Made by a program: the position numbers and the translations under genes. From Pinus tabuliformis (lineage: Eukaryota; Streptophyta; Pinopsida; Pinales; Pinaceae), in assembly GCA_031772625.1 (NCBI GenBank), contig CM062814.1:360317750-360381749 (forward strand): a stretch of 64,000 bases of DNA, given 5' to 3'. The notes beneath the pieces are model-generated. The model was not told the origin of the DNA. It worked only from the letters and a program-made list of their open reading frames with translations, and ran no database searches. Positions 55,949 to 64,000 of this stretch are shown piece by piece; position 1 is the first letter of the stretch; each line of letters opens with the position of its first letter.

Positions 55949-58900
55949 ATGTCTTCTTCTTCCTCACATTCTACTGTAAAGAAGAAAAGATGCAACCATA
56001 GAAACTAGCCTGTGAAAAAAACCGAATTTGCAAGCCTGTCCACTCTCTGAAAAAACCTTGTTTTATGTATTCTTTGTTCTATAAAAAAAACGATTTTTTC
56101 CAAAAACCAAGAATCAAATTCAGGATAAAGCATCTTGAAATAGGGGAAATATTGCAAATTTATGTTCTAAAGAGAAAACACATAGAAAATTCCCTCTTTG
56201 GTCAGAAAAAGACAAAACTCAGTTGTCCCTCTGTTTCTGGTTTTGGAAATAATTGCCTCCTTCCTCAACTGAGCATTTTCAGAAACCACTAAAAACACCA
56301 TGCTAGGAGGTTTTATGAGAAAGAAGCTTTTGAAATCCAACAGATTGCATGAGCATGCAAAGTTGGTGGCCCTCTTCACCAGGGAAAACTGGATGTTATT
56401 CTTTGAGATAGTTCATGGATATGATGATGAGGTGACTGAAGAATTTTTTATGTCCTTAAAACCCCATTCGAAAACACACACTACAGTCAATTTCAGGGGT
56501 CTAACCCTAGAGCTTACACCTGAGTTTATCAGCAGAATCATAGGTCTTCCACTTGGGCTCCCTTGGAGCAACGAGGAAAAAAACATTGGGACAGGTTGCT
56601 AAGAAGACATTTTTCCAGCCTGAGGAGCATCTTGTAGAGGATAAAAATGGGGTCAGTTGGACAAGCTTACCTCCTCAATGGAGTGAATTCACCTACCATA
56701 TAATGAAATATATCACTTTTGAAGGGAGTTCTAGTATAATTTATGGTTATCACTTCAGGTTATTGCATGAATTGAGATATGGGATGGACCTACCTCCAGC
56801 TAGATAACTCAGTCTCTCATATTTCCTCCTCCAGTCTTTGATATAATCTGGCACCAAGATAAATGTAGTGGTCCGAGACCAACTGGCCCACCATGGGCTC
56901 ATCAAACTATTAATAGAAGATTCCCTACACACATATACCAACCCCATATCTTGGGAAATTTTCAGGAATATGTCCAGAGAAGATGACATCAAAACTTTGA
57001 CTGAGGACATTAGCCCATCTAGCAGTGAAGAGGAGGAGCAGATAGAGGAACTTGAGAAGAACAGTAATGAGGAAGCACAAGACATTCAAATAGAATGAAA
57101 AATAGAGGATAACAGAAAGAAGAGGAGAAATTTGACAAAACCAATGTTGAACCTAAGTCAGAAAAGAAGACAACCTCAAAAATAGAGAAGAAGAAAATGA
57201 CAAAGGCTGAGAAGAAAAAGCCCAAGAAAGCCCAAAAACGACTGCCACAGGAAAGGTAGGGACTCAAAAATAAAAGGAGAGGACACCACCAGAGATAGCA
57301 GAGAAACAAGAAAAAATAGCAGACACAGGAAAGACTACAGGAGATGAAGGAAAAGAATAGCAAGAAGAAACATCGCTTGAAACATTGGCAAGGGAAGCAG
57401 AAGTTGTGCTTGCTGCATTAAGCACTACAAAAAAACAAAAGGGAAAAAGAAAAAGGCAAACCTCTATGTATTTTAAATCCAGAAGGACCACCAGGATTAA
57501 GGTGGGCAAGCCCCCGCCACCATCAAAAGAACCAATTATCGTTGAGGATGCACCTACTGAGAAGAAGGAGGAATCCCCCTCCAAGATCTCTATCACCTAT
57601 GAAAGAGCGAGTCCCAAAACATCCACCTGGAATGAAAGAATCAAGTTGATGGACTCCAAATAAGTCTTATAGGAATCTGAAACATCTCTATAGGAGACAC
57701 TAGCCAAACTGAAAGAAATTGAGAAATTGGAGAAACAAGAAGAAGAACAGCCACAAGAGAAAGGGAAGGAAAAAGAAATACCTGAGCCAAGCGCTCAGCC
57801 TAATTTAGGCGTCTATTACAATCTACTAGAAGGTGGGAAGATCATCCCACAAAAATTCGTTCTGCATCTTTTCTTTGAATTAGAAAAATAAAGGGTCAAA
57901 ACCCACACCTGGATGCAAATTGCTAAATCTAAAGGAGTTGAAGATATATGGCACATGGAAGACAAGTTGAAAGAGTTGAGAGGGGAGTTGGGCAGGGTAA
58001 GGCACATGGAGAGCAGTAGAAGAGCTCAACTATAGGAAGAAAATGAACCACTGAAAAAGTAATTACAGGAATGGGAAATTCAAAAGGGAGACAGGTGGCC
58101 AATCTTGGAAGGGCAGTAATAGCAAGAAGGTCCCCTAGCAGATAATGAAGCAGTAGAGAAACAACAGCAAGAGGAAGAGCCACAGACTGATGTTGAAATG
58201 CTAATGAAACAACTGCAAGAAAAAGAGTCTCAAGCAACAACTAAAGTGTAGATTTTGAAAGAGCAGTTGCAGGAAAAGGAAGGCCAAATGGCCTGAATGG
58301 CCAACTGGGAAATGGAGGCCTTGCAATGTAGAAAGTGAGCTATATCTTATGCACTGTATCTCAAAGACCAATGGCTCCAATTCCAGATTAAAACATTGGC
58401 CCAAAGGGGCACAATCCCATTCCAAAATTACAACCAATTTATGCATTTATGTGATAGTAGTTTAACAGAGGATAAAGCCAAATTAGCAGAATTTTACCTA
58501 CACAATATGGCACTCCCTGATATGAATTTATGGGATCCAAATGTTGCATTGGGAGATCTATAGCTCATGGCTATCGCTTCTTGGATGAGCCATGGGGAAA
58601 GGAGAGCAGTGGAAATTGAAAAGATAATGGAAAAAGAGCTAAGCAAACCCCTGATGATAAGGGTCGAACCAGAAGATCCCTCAGCCTTCATCTATGCTCA
58701 TCAACACCTTGCAAGAAATCCTTAAGTCCTCCCTGACTATGTTGAAAGGCAAGCACAGGCTATTGCCCACTTTGAAGATATGGAGAGATTATTTGGTGAT
58801 AACTACCTTCATGCTTGCACAAGAAGATGGAATACATTGTCCCATAGTCTAAAGAGCAAGGAGTATCACTCCCTAACCAAAATGAGGGAAGTTATGAGGA

Positions 58901-59136
58901 GAGTGCTCCTATACAAACAATCAATGCAAAACTTGAGAGCCAATTGGATTGGTCTTAAGTTCAGTCCTCCACTAATGCTAGGACTGTTGGAAGGGGTTAA
59001 GGAGGAGGAAGAACATAAAAAATGGGAGGAGGTGGACAAAAAAGTAGGCTTCCATGACATGGAAGAGGACATCATAGCAAAATCTTGGGATGTGAGGGAA
59101 GCTATTAAAGCCATTAAAGATGAAGAACTAGATTAG
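55949..59136 (+). pseudogene. Element D extra 3' ORF, decayed
   Basis: ATG at 55949 is in frame with the open block 56300-56602. That block holds LTLELTPEFISRIIGLP, the motif shared with the LTR ORFs of A and C. A frameshift at the A-run near 56575 leads to 56553-56807, then others lead to 56868-57098. From 57385 to 59136 a single frame runs about 580 codons with only stop codons breaking it. It is Lys/Glu-rich, then Gln-rich coiled coil, then a helical C-terminus ending IKAIKDEELD. Most stops fall in Gln-rich runs, suggesting CAG or CAA originals. It takes the env-like position of Athila elements, but no membrane segment is seen. Function unknown. Confidence 0.55.
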
Positions 59137-59582
59137 TTTCTCAGAGGATGAGCAACCCATTCAGCAGGGGACTGATGATAAGCCCTAGAAATGGGTAACT
59201 ATATCGGCTCATTCTTCTTATTATTTTCATTTAATCTACCATTCTCCATAGTTTATGCATGTTTTTGAATATATTTATGTCAATAGAGGGAATGGGGAGA
59301 GTCACTTTGCCACATAGTCTAATAAGCGTTTATTACATATTTTTGGACATTTTTGGACAAAGACTAGGCATTTATGAGTAGATTGGCAGCCAAACTTGAG
59401 GAAACATGGTTGAGGACTTATGGCAGTGTCTCCTTCATTAATTACCCCTTTCTCAAGTTCTCCATCAATAGCTCAGAGTACAAAGGCCCACAATGATGAT
59501 TGCAAGGGGCAGCCGAGCAAGTCTAGTGAAGTTGTTGTTATCTTCAGTTTTAGGCAGCCGAGTTCCTATACTTTAGGAGGAC
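59137..59582 (+). other. Element D 3' untranslated region with candidate polypurine tract
   Basis: No gene seen. It ends ACTTTAGGAGGAC at 59570-59582, much like the tract before element B's 3' LTR. Confidence 0.4.
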
Positions 59583-59830
59583 TGTTGGGAGTCCTCACTT
59601 GTATAAATAAGAAGGCTTCAAGCCTAAGTAGGTAGCCATTTGATAGTCTATTTTCGCACTTTAGTGCAGCCTTGTACTCAACTCATTTTCAAGCTCTTTT
59701 TGAAGTCATTTTTGTGATGTAACTGCCATTGTTTTTTTTATAAATGAAGATGAATCAAGTTTTGAACCAATAGTGATCTTTCCTAGAGGGCTGAAGATCT
59801 TGTGTTTGGACCCAGCCAAAGTGCCCAACA
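59583..59830 (+). repeat. Candidate short LTR, 248 bp
   Basis: Starts TGTTGGGAG and ends TGCCCAACA, a 7-bp terminal inverted repeat, right after a polypurine-like tract. A TATA-like TATAAATA sits at 59602-59609. No partner LTR and no matching flanking duplication were found, so it may be D's 3' LTR or chance. Confidence 0.35.
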
Positions 59831-62800
59831 CCTCCTTTGTGTATTTATATGATTTTTCTTGCATTCATGACATAATTTCTGTTGTTTAGGTTAAATTTTG
59901 CTTTATTAAGTAGGTTGCTTTTGATGGTTAGGATAATTGTTCTTGCTTCAGGTTGATTAGATAGTTTGCTACAGTAACAGAAAAATATCTAAAAAGGATA
60001 CCAGGCAGGCCTTGATCTCCTTTCTCCCTCCTTGGAACCATGATTTCAGATCAAGGCACTATTGCTACCACCAAAAACACTGTTTTTGCTTTCCAATGCA
60101 ATTGCTAGTGTGAAATTTCGAGTTGGAGAATTTGATATCAGTTGGATTCACATGCTTAGATCCTTTCTTATTCATTTTCCATGGATTTCTTACATAGTTT
60201 TTTGTCCATAAAGTTTTGTTGCACATTTCTCCGGTTTTAGGTCAGATTTTAGGTCAAAATAGGAAAAACTCTATTTTTCGGTTCTTTCTTGGGTCAATTT
60301 TAAAAAGTAAATGTGCAGCTCACTTGTATAAAATTATAGCTTATCATTCCTCCACTGCACAACCTATACCAGCTCATCTCTCAAGATTTCCTCCACTCAT
60401 TTGCCATACTTCTCCAATCTGCCCTAATTTTTGTGTTTTTGTGCAAAACTGCTTTCTTCACCTTTCAACAAATCCAAACATCTCCTTCATTCCTGACGTT
60501 CATTGAAAAATTCCTAGACCCCTTAACAACTCCATCCATCCTTCATTTCCCTTCCCATCGTTTTTCCACCTTCAAACCTCCAAAAACCACTTTCGGCCTC
60601 GTCTTGTAGATACCCTCCAACTTCCTATAGAAGTTCATGCAAGTGACTTTTCGAAGTCTGATTGCAACTGAAGTCTCCAAAAGGGTAGTAAGGACTTCTT
60701 AGAACCTCTCCACACCTTTTTTACCTCCTTCAAAAGCCAAATCCATCTCCCTTTGCCACCAAACCTCTGCATAGTCACAACTAGTTAAAACACAAGCATA
60801 ATAATTCTACATGAAATTGCTCAAAAGTACAAAAAGATGATTTCTTCTCATTTTCTTTCAGAAGTAGCTTGAATACATGCATTTTTCATTTTCATAAGTC
60901 AATGACATCCATTTTAGTAGTTTCTATCTCTTTTCTTGCAAAAGTAGGGTTAGTGGGTAAAACTACGACTTTCTAGGGTTTGCGTTTCCTTTCAGTTTTC
61001 ATTCTCTTTTTGCAAGTAGAATAGCCTCTTTTGAGATAGCTTTCTTCCATCACAGTTAAAAGCTTCTTCTCAAACTCATAGAAGTTGGCTTAAGCTCCTA
61101 GTGAACTTGTGCTAGCTAATCAAGTGACAGCCTACATTAAGAGCTAGTACTTTTGCATATAACACCATTGCTTCCAAGTTTGTTATGAACTATCGGGTTG
61201 ATAAAATTAAAGGAGGGAGCCACAGGAGTTGCAGCATCATTGCTACAATACTGGAGCTCACCACAGACTAGACAATCACTTAGTGCCTTCTCCTTAACAA
61301 TGTGTACCTATACATAGTGTGCATCACACACATACAATTATACATGTCATATATCATCCTGCAATACATGCATCCATACCAGTACCGTTTGTATCATTTT
61401 TTCACAGTACCACTTGTACAATGTGTACACAATACCAAATGTCCATAGCATCACCTACACAACATATACTTCATCCACATGTTTTCAACCATGTTAGTAT
61501 TATGCCAAAAATTTCTTCAATTATTCAAATTACCTTTAAGAAAGTATAATCAAACCGTTCTCATTTTGTCAATTGGACAATAAGGAATTTCATGGACATG
61601 TTCAATTTCTGGAGCTAGAGCATAGGTAAATATTTTTTGTGTCAAAGTATTCAAGTGATTCTATTTAGCTAATCCTTTCATGTGTCTTGTGGCTGTAGGA
61701 AAATTTCAGCAAAATAGTACAATAGAGGTAATCATGCATACTACAATTTTATCATACCAATAACTTTGACTCTTGGAATTTAATCAGTCACTAGAAAATG
61801 TCTTAAGTAACATCGAAATATGACCTTCGACCCATTGTAAAAGAGACTTATTGAATATGATAGTTAGTCTATTATGGACTTCAGTATTATACTTGAACTT
61901 CAATATCAACTCTTAACGTTTTCCTTATGAAAATAATTACTATTTTGTTATATTAAAAGAAAGACAATGTTATCAATGCAATCTAACAGTGGTACAAAAT
62001 ATGCATCTCAGATTGAACAACTGTCAATTGATTTTGATTAGATTGTTAGATATCATTTTATTGATCCCAATCATTTTTATATACCACAATCTCAATTTCC
62101 AGTACCATTTTTCCATCAATATGGTTGAAGCATCCTATTGATTTAATAATAAGTTGTTTCATGATTTGTTATCCTCTATTTTCATCACCTAGAGGTTTTT
62201 ATATGTCACCTTACTTGGTGCATGTATTATTTTACTATTAGCAATGATCCTTAGATCATCATACCAAAAGTTTGCTTATTAGTTCAGACAAGTGATGTTC
62301 CAAATCTAGTGTACAATTCCTACTAGTCATTGGGTTTCTCTTAATTTCTCTAATGCATTAAGCATCCCCATATTTATTATTCAATTATATTTTGTTTATA
62401 TAAAGTACACCGATCATTTTAATCTTATGACTTCCCACAAGAAGTACATTTGTAAGATCTTCAATCATTTTGCAGATTGGAAAGTATCTTATTTGTGAGA
62501 TATTACCAATGGAACCCCATTTATATCTGGATGGATATATAAATTAAGGTTGTGGAGTTTGATGTTGCACACATTACGTTGAAAGCTTTATTATAATTTG
62601 AGTGAACCGTTGGGAATGTTCTCTTAATATTAATAGTGTCTTTCTACTATTAACCAAGAAGCACTAGGAGCTACTTTTACACTTCCATTATGTATTTTTA
62701 CTTTTGGGTTCCAGTCCCATTGACCTACTTATGAAGGTCATAAAATTATTAATGTATTATGTATTCATGCATACAGTAGGTCTAATTTCCTGTGTGCAAA

Positions 62801-63476
62801 CTCTTCACAACTTTGACCCTAGTTCAGTCTAGATTGAGCATATAATTTATGCTTCTTATCTATATTAGTTACAATTATTTAGATATTTCTTTACTCAAAA
62901 AGAGAAACCTATAGGTTCCAACTTATTAAATATGCATATTTCTATTGAATATTAGAATAATGACTTGATACAATTTAGTTCCCTTGAATCATTTTCCCCA
63001 TAAGGGTGGATTAACAGTTCAACCCATGGCAAAACCACATCCAAAAATGGACTATATCATTACATGTAGATGCACCAATTAGCACAAAAGATTAAATTGA
63101 AAGATATTTAAAAAAAATTACATAGTCTCATACCACATACAAAGACCTATCTTTCATGAGCTTAATGATATTTCATGGGAATTTCAAGTACATAAATCCA
63201 TCAGAATCCATTCTAGTTTGGAAACCAATTAATTAATCATCAATTTCGGATACTTTTGATAGAATGTCAAGAACTTATTTTCTTATGACTTATATGGATT
63301 CCATCTATATACTTTTATTTTAATCTTTCCTAAGATATCTATAAGTATAAACCTCCTTCCATTAATCTATGTACTTGGACGAACTATATTTACTGGCATT
63401 AGTTTGTATTTTCTTCAACTTTGTCCTTGCATCACAATCATACAACTCATATTTAATTTTAATATGAGAAAAGTAA
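59831..63476. other. AT-rich sequence without a recognisable gene
   Basis: Short open frames only, none with domain-like content. 60228-60260 has a small duplicated TTTTAGGTCA. 61310-61460 is rich in ACA/CAT-type short repeats. 61500-63470 is strongly AT-rich. Probably decayed repeat or intergenic DNA. Confidence 0.5.
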
Positions 63477-63776
63477 TTTGATGACAATATGGAAAGAGAG
63501 ATCTATTATCACACAGTTAAACATAGGATTCAACTTTCCTTATCCATCATTTCCTATAATTCCATTCATATTTATAAAAGAGGAGGACTACACCACAAAA
63601 ACCAATCATCCAAACTTTCACTGCAATAACCATACTTTACAATTACTAAGAATTTGTTCATTCCTATGTGATTTTCGTGTGCGCAACAACAAAACCCAAG
63701 CCTATGCTAACCTAGCCACCACTACCCTTGCAGATCCATCTCTCGGTAGCCTCCTACTACTGAGGCCAACCAGACC

Positions 63777-64000
63777 ATGCAACCCTCTGAGGAGGGAGAT
63801 CCTCACTCTTCCACACAGACAGGGAAGGAAGAAAATGTAGAAGCTTTTGCATCTTTGATCATAGAGAATGGAGCTCCAAGGAATAGGCCATCAGTCAATA
63901 AATTTGTATATAAACTTGAAAGTATCCCAAAGATTTCCCTCCATCCAACACTTCCAAGAAGAGCAGACATATCTTTAGCAGAATGCAGACTTGATGGGTA
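63777..64000 (+). CDS. Partial ORF of unknown nature, running off the window
   Basis: From ATG at 63777 the frame is open for 74 codons to the window end, in mixed hydrophilic sequence (for example EEGDPHSSTQTGKEEN). It overlaps a different open frame at 63478-63840. No domain is recognised. It could be the start of another retroelement gag, an exon or chance. Confidence 0.2.
   Translation, partial: MQPSEEGDPHSSTQTGKEENVEAFASLIIENGAPRNRPSVNKFVYKLESIPKISLHPTLPRRADISLAECRLDG

Noticed and set aside
55949-59136. Retroviral-type envelope gene in D
   Set aside because: No signal peptide, membrane segment or cleavage site; the sequence is hydrophilic and coiled coil.
61500-63476. Host gene exons in the AT-rich right end
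   Set aside because: No long frame, splice-flanked block or recognisable domain could be supported.

Overview
The window looks like intergenic DNA from a large, retrotransposon-rich seed-plant genome. A conifer or other gymnosperm is my guess; nothing here proves the species. I see no ordinary host gene, tRNA, rRNA or CRISPR array. Almost everything can be assigned to LTR retrotransposons nested in one another.

Layout. Element A is an old, frameshifted Ty3/gypsy element of Tat/Ogre type on the minus strand. Its internal region fills 1-4310 and its upstream LTR starts at 4311. Three younger elements have landed in that LTR, each with a perfect 5-bp target-site duplication. The first is a Ty1/copia element (6612-15414, minus, TSD AATCC) with nearly identical 1.46-kb LTRs and an intact 1617-residue polyprotein. 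The second is element B (15937-24010, plus, TSD AAGAC), with 1064-bp LTRs and only gag and protease remnants. The third is element C (24077-45311, minus, TSD TCTTC), a 21.2-kb Tat-like element. Pieces of A's LTR remain at 4311-6611, 15420-15936, 24016-24076 and 45317-46105. Further right is element D (about 46.1-59.8 kb, plus), an Athila-like Ty3 element with a 2.57-kb tandem duplication, a pol riddled with stop codons and a large extra 3' ORF. The rest, to 64000, is AT-rich DNA I cannot assign.

Most notable system. Element C has LTRs of about 7.29 kb, longer than its 6.66-kb internal region. Each LTR carries, in the sense orientation, an ORF of about 1251 codons encoding an unknown protein: a globular N-terminus, a Gln/Glu-rich linker and a helical/coiled-coil C-terminus. 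The breaks in the two LTR copies are private to each copy, so the ORF was probably intact when C inserted. A candidate TATA box and a cluster of TGACGTCA palindromes lie upstream of it. Element A has the same architecture with a different, decayed LTR ORF, and D has a third such ORF downstream of pol. All three share a short motif of the form h-x-h-T-P-E-x-I. A and C also share an unusual domain order: protease, then an extra (archaeal-type-like) RNase H, then RT, then a native RNase H that has lost its first catalytic aspartate, then (in C) integrase. Their Gag has no visible zinc knuckle.

Other points. The copia element carries 34-bp inverted-repeat modules in its LTRs and 3' region and repeated polypurine-like tracts, both Sirevirus-like features. 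Premature stops in C and D arise mostly where C-to-T change would convert Gln or Trp codons, consistent with deamination of methylated cytosine.
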